Shown piece after piece: positions 1 through 7,023 of a stretch of 64,000 nucleotides of DNA; position 1 is the first letter of the stretch, and each line of letters starts with the position of its first letter. The notes under the pieces were generated by a model. It ran no database searches, was not told the DNA's origin, and worked only from the letters and a program-made list of their open reading frames with translations. The stretch comes from Sphingobacterium sp. ML3W (lineage in GTDB: Bacteria > Bacteroidota > Bacteroidia > Sphingobacteriales > Sphingobacteriaceae), in assembly GCF_000747525.1 (NCBI RefSeq), contig NZ_CP009278.1, positions 310,001 through 374,000 of the forward strand. The letters run 5' to 3'. The translations under genes were made by a program, and so were the position numbers.

Positions 1-1212
1 ATATTCATGAGATCGCGGAAAGAAATTGACATTCGACAATTTGATCTCTCTTCATTAAATAGTACATATACGGTTGAAATGATTCAAAGTATAAGAGATA
101 TTAAACTAAATAATGCTGAACAACAGATCAGATTGATATGGGAAGATATCCAAGCACGAATTTTCAAATTAAAGGAAAAATCACTTTTTGTTTTTCAGGC
201 GCAATCTATTGGATCAACAGCTATTAATAGTATCCGAACTATTTTGATTACCTTTTTAAGCGCGAGAGCTGTTATAGATGGAGATATAACCATTGGAGCA
301 ATGATGGCTGTTCAATATATAACGGGCAGTATAGATACACCAATAAAAAACGTTCTAGGTCTCATTCAGTCCTATCAAGATGCATCATTAAGTGTTGAAA
401 GGTTAAATGAGATTTATGAAGCCGGAGAGGAGCGTGTTTCAGTTGATAACTATACTGAAATTATTCCCTCTAATGCCTTTATTAGATTTGAAAATGTTAC
501 TTTTAAATATTTTGGATCTGGCAACAGACCAATATTTACAAACTTGAACATGCACTTTCCTGCAGGAAAAACGACTGCGATAGTGGGTGAAAGCGGGAGC
601 GGTAAAACTACTATTTTAAAGCTAATTTTGCGATTTTACGATTTACAAGCTGGAATCATAAAAGTGGGTAATTGTAATTTAGAAAGAATAGATTTTAAAA
701 TATGGCGTGATGCATGTGGTTGTGTTCTTCAAGATAATATTATATTTTCAAATACAATTGAAGAAAACATTTCGATAGGCAGCGATCAAATCGATTATGA
801 AAGGCTAAATGAAGCAATTAAAATTGCCTGCTTAGACGATTTCATAAATGAACAACCTTTTGGCTTAAAAACAAAAATTGGAAATGCTGGCAAAGGAATA
901 AGTCAGGGACAAAAACAAAGAATATTGATAGCGAGAGCAGTCTATAAGCAGCCTAAGTTTATTTTTTTAGATGAAGCAACAAATGCCTTAGATGCAAAAA
1001 ATGAGAAAAATATTATAAATAATCTAAGTTCTTTTTTTAAGAACAGAACCGTAATTGTAGTGGCACATCGGCTTAGTACTGTCAAAAACGCTGATAATAT
1101 TATTGTGATGGAAAAAGGTGCTATTATTGAGCAAGGCACCCACTTGCAATTGGTTGCAAAAAAAGCAACGTACTTTCATCTTATTAAGAATCAATTAGAA
1201 TTAAGTGAATAG
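1..1212 (+). CDS. Peptide/bacteriocin-type ABC exporter, C-terminal part (5' end outside window)
   Basis: The reading frame is open from the first base, so the true start lies upstream of the window. Numbered from the ATG at position 7, residues 1-150 are the end of an exporter-type transmembrane domain (helices around 70-120). Residues 160-400 form an ATP-binding domain: Walker A GESGSGKTT near 194-202, a signature GISQGQKQR near 297-305, Walker B FIFLDEATNALD near 318-329, and an H-loop VVAHR. The order membrane domain then ATPase in one chain is that of exporters. Bacteroidota members of this kind usually carry an N-terminal C39 leader peptidase and export double-glycine peptides, but that part cannot be seen here. 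It overlaps the next gene by 8 bases, which implies translational coupling. Confidence 0.85.
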   Translation: MFMRSRKEIDIRQFDLSSLNSTYTVEMIQSIRDIKLNNAEQQIRLIWEDIQARIFKLKEKSLFVFQAQSIGSTAINSIRTILITFLSARAVIDGDITIGAMMAVQYITGSIDTPIKNVLGLIQSYQDASLSVERLNEIYEAGEERVSVDNYTEIIPSNAFIRFENVTFKYFGSGNRPIFTNLNMHFPAGKTTAIVGESGSGKTTILKLILRFYDLQAGIIKVGNCNLERIDFKIWRDACGCVLQDNIIFSNTIEENISIGSDQIDYERLNEAIKIACLDDFINEQPFGLKTKIGNAGKGISQGQKQRILIARAVYKQPKFIFLDEATNALDAKNEKNIINNLSSFFKNRTVIVVAHRLSTVKNADNIIVMEKGAIIEQGTHLQLVAKKATYFHLIKNQLELSE

Positions 1213-1675
1213 GACAAAGGAAAAAAATATCAGGATCCATAGCAGTGCTATTACTGATTTTATGAGTAAAAAGCCTGCTTTGCTTTTAAGAATTGGGCCA
1301 TCACTCATAATGGCAATTTTAATTGTTTTAGGTATTCATTTTATATCTAGAGATAATTATAAGATTCAATGTTCCATTCTTAAATCAGGACCCGATAGCT
1401 CTAATGTGGAAATTTTTATCAACAACTTGGACTTTGATAAAGTAGCTGATGTTACTTACATTGAGGTTTTTGCTAACGAACTAAACTTGTCATTCAGAGG
1501 CAAAATTATCAACTCTTCAATACAACCGGAAAGAATGGTTTTGTTTATAAATACTGTAAATGACGAAAGCATTTCAACACTACCAAAAAATATCTCATTA
1601 AATGGTTTTATAATACCCAAGTCAAAACTAACTTTAATAATTGAAAATATTAAAGCTTCTTTTAAAAGCGGATAG
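1205..1675 (+). CDS. Single-span membrane protein coupled to the exporter
   Basis: The product is 156 aa if read from the GTG that overlaps the exporter stop, or 137 aa from an in-frame ATG at 1262. One hydrophobic segment (about residues 30-46, PSLIMAILIVLGIHFIS) follows a basic N-terminus. The remaining 110 residues look like an extracytoplasmic beta-rich domain. Size and position suggest a reduced HlyD-like or accessory subunit of the exporter, but it lacks the long coiled coil and lipoyl halves of an adaptor. I do not recognise the family. Only the tight linkage to the ABC gene is directly visible; a function in export is inference. Confidence 0.6.
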   Translation: MNRTKEKNIRIHSSAITDFMSKKPALLLRIGPSLIMAILIVLGIHFISRDNYKIQCSILKSGPDSSNVEIFINNLDFDKVADVTYIEVFANELNLSFRGKIINSSIQPERMVLFINTVNDESISTLPKNISLNGFIIPKSKLTLIIENIKASFKSG

Positions 1676-1692
1676 CCAAATGTAATAAGAAA

Positions 1693-2454
1693 TTATTTAA
1701 CATTGGTTTTCTTAAAAGATTCGTAGCTTTCTTGTACATATAGATACAGATCATATGTGTTCCATATCTTTACCTGCTCAGCAGTAGGTCTATATTTTTC
1801 AATAAAACTCATTATTTCGTCGTCTTTTATTGAAACAATTTTCTTTATGGAATTGATATTAAAGACACTATCTATTTTGCTTTCCAATTCTGTATCTTTA
1901 ATATTTTCCTCCATTTTTCTAGCTTTCCTCCCATTTTTACTGAAGAGTTCATAGAAAAAAGTTATAGGTTTTCCTCCGAAAGGGTTCAAGAGGGCAATAG
2001 GTGGCCTTCCTCCGTAATATATTCCTCCTTTTTTGTTTTTTTCCATTTGTATTGCCTTTAGATCTCCAATTTTCGTGTTATGCCTATTTCCGGTTATTAC
2101 GACTTCTTCAAGTATTATACTCTTCTTATTTAAGAAAATAGAATCCTTTAACTTTTCTCTATAGATTAATTTCGTCTCCCAATGATCATGTCGGAATTCA
2201 AGCGTATCGCCGAATCTATAATCAACAACAAAATTGCCATATATATCAGAAAGCGTGTGACTCTTAGAATTCAAATTTATTATGTTAATCCCTCTTAACA
2301 ATAATTTTGAATTAGCCGATAAAATAGTACCTCTATATTCATTTCTTGTTTGACCATTTACCATTGTGATACAACTTAAAATGGTAATAAATATTACTGA
2401 TAAAGACTTATGTAAATGTTCTCTAATGTTATAATTGATATTCAATATATTCAT
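1693..2454 (-). CDS. Exported protein with carboxypeptidase-regulatory-like (CarboxypepD_reg-like) domain
   Basis: The product is 253 aa. An N-terminal hydrophobic stretch (about residues 17-33) ends near VNGQ, which looks like a signal peptide. Residues 40-120 read as a beta-sandwich of the CarboxypepD_reg-like type: 'YRGTILSANSKLLLRGINI', a 'DIYGNF' turn and 'LEEVVITG', the stretch that precedes TonB-receptor plugs in larger proteins. Here there is no plug or barrel; the last 130 residues are charged and include a GGRPPIALLNPFGGKP loop. Small proteins of this architecture are common in Bacteroidota and their role is unknown. It faces the exporter genes and is separated from them by only 17 bases. 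Confidence 0.65.
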   Translation of the reverse strand: MNILNINYNIREHLHKSLSVIFITILSCITMVNGQTRNEYRGTILSANSKLLLRGINIINLNSKSHTLSDIYGNFVVDYRFGDTLEFRHDHWETKLIYREKLKDSIFLNKKSIILEEVVITGNRHNTKIGDLKAIQMEKNKKGGIYYGGRPPIALLNPFGGKPITFFYELFSKNGRKARKMEENIKDTELESKIDSVFNINSIKKIVSIKDDEIMSFIEKYRPTAEQVKIWNTYDLYLYVQESYESFKKTNVK

Positions 2455-2494
2455 GTATTAAAAAATTATGCGGATAAATATGACCTATTACTAC

Positions 2495-3586
2495 TTATAA
2501 ATACTTGAAAATAATTTTTCCTGGAACTATTTTTTTCGTAAATGTCAGGCTCATAAATTCATTTAAGTTATTGACAATTGCACCTATAGGAACCTCAAAG
2601 TTTCCCATTTCAAATTCCCTCAACGCTTTCTGTAAATCTGCGGTGCTTCCCAAACAATTTCCAATAATTGTTAAATTTTTCATAATAATTTTACTGAAAA
2701 AATCCGTTGCATCAATTGAATGTTGCTGTGTAGAAAATTGATTAGCAATCCCACATGTTACATATTTTGAATTCATCCCCATGAGATCTATAATCCTAAA
2801 AAGATTATTATCAGCGAATGGGTCTATGATAAAATCGAACTTCCCATAAATCTTAATTTCCTCATAAATCTTATCAATTTGTGATAATCTTTTGACATCA
2901 TCTGAAATTATTAAAGATTTTTCGTATGGGATATCGTATTTATAATCAACTGGACGCCTACTGCCTATGTAAAGATCTAATTCTCTTGACTTTAAAATAT
3001 TATATGCGAACAGAGCTGTATTTGAAGGAAAGCCCAATATTAATCCTTTTTGTTTTCTTTTAATATTTAGTTTTTTTTTCATTGAAAAGGCAGTTTGGGC
3101 TCCAATAGTAAAACCAGCTCCTTCTTCAAGACTCATATTTTCAGGCATTTTAATAAGTTGACTTTTATGAAACAACTCAAATTCCAAACTAGCTTTATTT
3201 GTAGGGAGCCCGATTATTGAAGGTTCTTGAGGATTATTGGGATAATTCCCATTAGGGATTACCCTATCTTCTAGTTGTAAATTTTTAACTGATTTACCTT
3301 TATCAATGACTACACCTGAAAACTCGGATCCGAATGGAATAGTAGTCCCCATGTGAGTTGCTTCGTTTTTATTCATTAACATAATTGCTATATCCCTATA
3401 ATTACACGAAAAAGCTTTTTTCTGAACCAGGACATGATTTGGAAAATTATCCAGATTAAAATCAGGCAATTTATCTCGGATCAGGGCACATTTTATGATT
3501 TCTCCTTGTATTTTAAATTCTCCATTTTCAAGAATCTCTAATTGATTTAAATCATTATTCTCGTTATATACTACTAAAGACCTCAT
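2495..3586 (-). CDS. Medium-chain dehydrogenase/reductase (quinone-oxidoreductase-like), zinc ligands not conserved
   Basis: The product is 363 aa, a normal MDR length. The N-terminal GroES-like half shows NYRDIAIML, a conserved turn FGSEFSGVV and LEDRVI. The C-terminal half is a Rossmann domain with LGFPSNTALFA at the dinucleotide loop. Where zinc alcohol dehydrogenases have GHE this protein has GSE, and the four-cysteine structural zinc lobe is absent, so a zinc-free NAD(P)H reductase is the better guess. Because it sits beside a peptide exporter, it could be a peptide-tailoring reductase comparable to LanJ enzymes that reduce dehydroamino acids. That idea is context-based only, and the missing zinc site argues against an LtnJ-type enzyme. 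Confidence 0.7.
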   Translation of the reverse strand: MRSLVVYNENNDLNQLEILENGEFKIQGEIIKCALIRDKLPDFNLDNFPNHVLVQKKAFSCNYRDIAIMLMNKNEATHMGTTIPFGSEFSGVVIDKGKSVKNLQLEDRVIPNGNYPNNPQEPSIIGLPTNKASLEFELFHKSQLIKMPENMSLEEGAGFTIGAQTAFSMKKKLNIKRKQKGLILGFPSNTALFAYNILKSRELDLYIGSRRPVDYKYDIPYEKSLIISDDVKRLSQIDKIYEEIKIYGKFDFIIDPFADNNLFRIIDLMGMNSKYVTCGIANQFSTQQHSIDATDFFSKIIMKNLTIIGNCLGSTADLQKALREFEMGNFEVPIGAIVNNLNEFMSLTFTKKIVPGKIIFKYL

Positions 3587-3767
3587 TATTATGATATTTA
3601 TGAATTTCTATAATTTATAAATTATTTTTAGTTTATGAAAGATATTTAACAAAGTTTTACATCTTAATTTGAGCTACTTAGGAGAAAAGTTTGCCTTTCA
3701 CAAACTGGGTAGCTGCATCAAAATTGGCGAAGAACCACCTAAATTACTAAAAGTTCTGACGGGGTAT

Positions 3768-4007
3768 TTACCAGTTACAATAGTTCGGTAGGAGAAAAGC
3801 CTGTGTATACGACGATAGTATTTGCTCTAGTTTTGTAAAGACTCATCGCCCACAGAGAATCCTTTGACTGGATTACCTTTATCATCTATACCAATCAGAA
3901 CCCGTCCACCTTTGGTATTGGCACAAGCAGATAACGATTCAATAACGCTATCATTAAAAGAGCTTTTAAATTCAGTATGTAGATTTTCTTTTAGGTTCTT
4001 TGTCATT
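3768..4007 (-). pseudogene. Truncated AlbA_2/Schlafen-type putative DNA-binding protein (N-terminal fragment)
   Basis: A 79-codon frame starts with ATG at 4007. Its first 56 residues match the start of the AlbA_2 ('divergent AAA', RecG-like regulator) family well: MTKNLKENLHTEFKSSFND, then SLSACANTKGGRVLIGIDD and GNPVKGF. Intact family members are several hundred residues long. Here the similarity stops after 'SVGDES', about residue 56, and an unrelated tail runs to a stop at 3768. It is therefore most likely a pseudogene left by a deletion. Family assignment is from memory of the motif; the truncation is directly visible. Confidence 0.6.
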
Positions 4008-4038
4008 ATTTTGGTTCGCTTGGTCGGGTGACTTTTAT

Positions 4039-4311
4039 TTACTCAGTTTCACTGACTATTTCGTTATCTTCTTGTTTTAAACGAAGCACATCTTTGCCGA
4101 CTTCGGTAGTGTAGTAAGTCTGATTAGGACTGTTTTTAGATTCCTTTGTTTGTACCAGCCATCCATAATAGCTTTAATTGCTCGCTTTTAATAAATTATC
4201 GATAGCATGATTACTAATATTGGTGCTTGTTTCAACCATTTTCTGGAAACAAGAAATCCTTCTGGCACATATCTCTTCTAGTAATTTTCTTCTAATCGGA
4301 TTAGACGCCAT
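4039..4311 (-). pseudogene. Frameshifted winged-helix-type protein remnant
   Basis: Two short minus-strand frames join only through a frameshift near 4175. The first begins with ATG at 4311 (MASNPIRRKLLEEICARR..., 45 codons to a stop). The second ends at 4039 and reads YGWLVQTKESKNSPNQTYYT then TEVGKDVLRLKQED. The second piece resembles the wing and last helix of a winged-helix domain ('GWL...YYTTEVGKDVL'). It lies just upstream of the truncated AlbA_2 gene on the same strand, so both may come from one damaged operon or one split gene. Confidence 0.4.
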
Positions 4312-4421
4312 GTTTACACACTTTAATTATAACGGAACTCTCTAGCTGAATCGTGGTGTATTATAGAACGGAATATCCATAAAGAAGAGGTATATCTGAT
4401 TTTTTTTACAGTATTTTTCAG

Positions 4422-4805
4422 CTACTTCTGATTTAGTTTTTCTTCTAGTTCGACAATGTATTTCGACTGAATTTCAATTACCCTATCTTTCTCAACAAGT
4501 AACTTCTTAAGTAAGGAACTTTCTGTTTCAGATGTTTCATTTATGGTAACAGTGGCATTATTGAAACCAACTCTATTATTCTTTATTTCCCCAATATATA
4601 CGTTGTCCTCAGTGTTTAGGAAATCCTCAATTGGTATTTCAAGAATTTTAGAAATTTGTTGAAGTCGCTCAAGATCAATTCTTGTAATGCCATTTTCAAT
4701 TTTTTGCCAAGTTTTGATATGAATATTTAACATTTCAGCCATATCGGCTTGTGTATTTCCACTAACTTCTCTTATTTTTTTTATTCTTGCGTGTATTGCT
4801 CCCAT
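4422..4805 (-). CDS. XRE-family helix-turn-helix transcriptional regulator
   Basis: The product is 127 aa from the ATG at 4805; a TTG two codons further upstream is less likely. Residues about 5-62 form a Cro/CI-type helix-turn-helix (ARIKKIREVSGNTQADMAEM, then a recognition helix in HIKTWQKIENG). The C-terminal 35 residues (SSLLKKLLVEKDRVIEIQSK onwards) are heptad-like and should form a coiled coil for dimerisation. A perfect inverted repeat lies about 18 bases upstream and straddles a TAnnTTTG promoter box, which points to autorepression. No toxin, phage or conjugation gene is intact nearby. Confidence 0.85.
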   Translation of the reverse strand: MGAIHARIKKIREVSGNTQADMAEMLNIHIKTWQKIENGITRIDLERLQQISKILEIPIEDFLNTEDNVYIGEIKNNRVGFNNATVTINETSETESSLLKKLLVEKDRVIEIQSKYIVELEEKLNQK

Positions 4806-4822
4806 TTTCAACTATTTATAGG

Positions 4823-4854
4823 TACTATTAGTATACCCAAAGATACTAATAGTA
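4823..4854 (-). promoter_or_regulatory. Probable XRE operator overlapping the regulator's promoter
   Basis: Two perfect 12-bp arms, tactattagtat (4823-4834) and atactaatagta (4843-4854), are separated by 8 bases. Read on the minus strand, the spacer and one arm contain TATCTTTG (4838-4845), a match to the Bacteroidota -7 consensus TAnnTTTG. The arms are the right size for a dimeric HTH repressor and would block that promoter. Binding by the adjacent XRE protein is inference. Confidence 0.65.
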
Positions 4855-5417
4855 GGTTGAAAAAGGAAAAATATATGATTAACTTTGGTTATCAATACTT
4901 TGAATGACGCAATATGATATTGACTCTTCAAAATTAGTGTTAATTGATAAAAATGAATAAATTTGAAAACTTGATAGTCTAATACTAGACACTGTTTTCC
5001 TAAAATATCCTCGTTCACGAAACCGACTAATTTCAAAGAACACGAGAGATGGATAGGTAAAGCGCTGTCCCTGACCATATTTTTATGGCTAAGGGGGTGG
5101 CGTCCTATCTTGATTCGTGTTCAGGCCTTTAGTCGGTGCCCCGTGAACGGTCAAGTGGGATGTCCACCCCCTTAGTTGTTTAATGGTGGACGCCCGTTTG
5201 GAATGCTAATTAATTTTATACACCAACGGTTAATGAAAAAACAATTCGAAAAAAATCTTATCTCAGCACCGGAGTAGCTCTGGTGTAATGGACATCTATG
5301 ATGGCCATTCTTATCTTGAAGCACGTGTCGCCAATTAAATAACCTAGTATGAACTCTTTCAAACGTGCTTAGGTAAATCCATATTAATCTTATTTTTTTA
5401 ACTGTTGAGCGTGGTGC
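4855..5417. other. Intergenic stretch with folded elements
   Basis: About 560 bases without a supported gene. It contains the strong 87-nt inverted-repeat element at 5089-5175. It also has a small hairpin near 5267-5286 (caccggag/ctctggtg) and 8-bp inverted repeats aagcacgt/acgtgctt near 5319 and 5364. A minus-strand frame at 4812-5078 has no recognisable features and overlaps the XRE promoter. I see no tRNA. Confidence 0.5.
5089..5175. repeat. 87-nt inverted-repeat element of unknown function
   Basis: The ends are perfect 12-bp inverted copies, ctaagggggtgg (5089-5100) and ccacccccttag (5164-5175). Inside, shorter complementary blocks (cttga/tcaag and gttca/tgaac) can continue the stem with internal loops up to an apical part around 5123-5143. 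The outer stem is GC-rich in an AT-rich neighbourhood and no T-run follows on either strand, so it does not look like a normal terminator. It could be a structured RNA, a recombination site or a mobile-element remnant. Confidence 0.5.
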
Positions 5418-5480
5418 TTGAGCTATAGATTTCTAGGGTCTATTGTCTGTAACCATGCTGAACAACTAATCCTAATTAGC

Positions 5481-6182
5481 ATGCAAGAAACTTGCAATAG
5501 GGAGAGCTGTGCGCTGTCCCCAGGAGAAGAACTGCCTTTGTTTATGGCTGATAAATGTGTTTCGAGTAGTAATTCAAAGCATATGATATCAACTTTACAA
5601 GAACGAAGTTTAAAAGAAATCGAGTTGGAACAAGCACACACACGCCTAGGGCCAGCCTTGCTCCGTAATCAATTGCCGCTTGGGCAAGAGGGAAGCTATT
5701 ATTCATTATTGATCCGTGCGGTAGGCGAGGGGAGTGCATTTACTGCAGTGGTGAAAAATGACCGTGCAGATACACTGCGTATATCGCTAGTCAACATGAC
5801 GGTCTATGCATGCTACTTGTATGCAGTGGGGCTGCCTGCCGACTTCCCGGTCGATCGAATACTGGTATTAGGAGGGTCGCGTGCCGCTTATATTCCGGAT
5901 AAGGGTAGTGATGTACCAGATCTGTACAGCTATGAGCTTGTGGTGCCTGCAACGACCGATAGGGAGGAATACCAGCAGCGGATATTGAACGATCTGGATG
6001 CACACTTTCAACTGGAAGTACGTTCCGAGATGCTTCATATTGTGAAAGGTAGCCGTGCTGTAGCCCACTTGGACCACGAAGATGTCGAGATCATATGGGG
6101 CGAGCAACTGATGATGATCATGAAAAGTAAAAAAGGAGCGAAAGTGGATAAAAGCTACCCGTTATTAGCAGAAAACAATTAA
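5481..6182 (+). CDS. DUF3738/TIGR03435-like protein beside TlpA/SusCD
   Basis: The product is 233 aa from the ATG at 5481; the frame is open to a TTG at 5418 and has later ATGs, so the start is uncertain. No signal peptide is evident. The central and C-terminal part resembles the TIGR03435 (DUF3738) domain: LRISLVNMTVYACYLYAVGL, then 'YSYELVVPATT', then a helix and 'LNDLDAHFQLEVRSEMLHIV'. That order (hydrophobic strand, pocket, 'L..hF.L.v..e...') is typical of the family. In Bacteroidota this domain often accompanies or is fused to TlpA thioredoxins, and a TlpA gene follows 90 bases downstream. The assignment is a recognition call without a search. Confidence 0.55.
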   Translation: MQETCNRESCALSPGEELPLFMADKCVSSSNSKHMISTLQERSLKEIELEQAHTRLGPALLRNQLPLGQEGSYYSLLIRAVGEGSAFTAVVKNDRADTLRISLVNMTVYACYLYAVGLPADFPVDRILVLGGSRAAYIPDKGSDVPDLYSYELVVPATTDREEYQQRILNDLDAHFQLEVRSEMLHIVKGSRAVAHLDHEDVEIIWGEQLMMIMKSKKGAKVDKSYPLLAENN

Positions 6183-6272
6183 AAGAATCTAAAAAGGTAA
6201 AGTTTTCTATTTAACGATTCTTGTTCAACGTTGGTCTGAATAGGGTAAGCTTTACACAAAAAATTTAACATT

Positions 6273-7013
6273 ATGAAAGAGCATGAATTATATATAAACA
6301 GCTTTTGGAGCGCTATCCAAAAGCTGATGCGGCTAAGCGGCGAAAAAAATTGTAGAAAAGGGAGGAGAAGGTCAGGAGTAAGGGCTATGCTTTTATTGGC
6401 GCTTACAGTTTTTCAAAATTTTAATTTTTCTTTAACGGCATTGAAGAACATAAGGACTTATTTCTTACTAGTCCTTATGTTTCATATGTTTAGTTTATCA
6501 GCTCAGACGCCCATTAAGGACAGCGGAGCTGATGGGAAAACAAAAGTTATTCCACTGGTTGTTGGCCAAAAAGTTCCTGACGATTTCTGGACGATAGAGC
6601 ATCTGATCTATGTAGATGGGGATACTATCAGGAAAAACCTCTCGGAATACAAAGGAAAGCCCCTGATACTAGACTTCTGGGCCACATGGTGCGGGGCATG
6701 TCTACATAATTTTAAGAAACTCGAAGAGCTAAAGAAGCAACACGGCAATGAGCTCGCAGTTTTACTCGTAAATCCGAGAAAATACCGGGACAACTATGAA
6801 AAGATCCATAGGGTCTTTTCCCAGGCACTTCCGCAATTAGGAGTCAAACAGCTATCATCTATCCTATATGACGATTATATAATGGAACTATTTCCACATC
6901 TGGGTATCCCACACTACGTGTGGATAAATGCAAGGGGAAGATTTACTGCCTTCACTGACACCGGTGGTCTGGAAAGTAATTCGGTCAGGTATCAAATCAT
7001 GAATCCTTATTAA
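6273..7013 (+). CDS. TlpA-family thioredoxin-like protein
   Basis: The product is 246 aa. A long basic N-terminus with two hydrophobic stretches (about residues 38-55 and 65-80, the second ending in LSAQ) should anchor or export it. The thioredoxin domain follows, with PLILDFWATWCGAC giving active site W139-C-G-A-C143, and a cis-Pro loop in LGIPHYVWI. The chain ends at 'QIMNPY', soon after the fold is complete. It probably acts as a periplasmic thiol-disulfide protein serving the SusC/SusD locus, whose first gene starts 10 bases downstream. An internal ATG could be the real start; the N-terminal extension resembles those of related Sphingobacteriaceae TlpA proteins. Confidence 0.8.
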   Translation: MKEHELYINSFWSAIQKLMRLSGEKNCRKGRRRSGVRAMLLLALTVFQNFNFSLTALKNIRTYFLLVLMFHMFSLSAQTPIKDSGADGKTKVIPLVVGQKVPDDFWTIEHLIYVDGDTIRKNLSEYKGKPLILDFWATWCGACLHNFKKLEELKKQHGNELAVLLVNPRKYRDNYEKIHRVFSQALPQLGVKQLSSILYDDYIMELFPHLGIPHYVWINARGRFTAFTDTGGLESNSVRYQIMNPY

Positions 7014-7023
7014 TATCAACAGT

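Larger units (their letters stand above)
3587..4421. other. Decayed stretch between the reductase gene and the XRE regulator
   Basis: About 830 bases without an intact gene. It contains two minus-strand gene remnants, annotated separately: an AlbA_2-type N-terminus and a frameshifted winged-helix piece. The rest (3590-3767 and 4312-4421) is AT-rich and shows no convincing reading frame. The pattern suggests an old insertion or deletion scar at the boundary of an accessory region. Confidence 0.6.

Noticed and set aside
4812..5078. Minus-strand 88-codon frame between the XRE gene and the folded element
   Set aside because: It has no domain or signal, overlaps the probable operator and promoter of the XRE gene, and its composition is not coding-like.
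5230..5340. tRNA-like segment (ggtgtaatgg near a possible D-arm)
   Set aside because: No acceptor stem, anticodon stem or T-loop consensus can be built around it.
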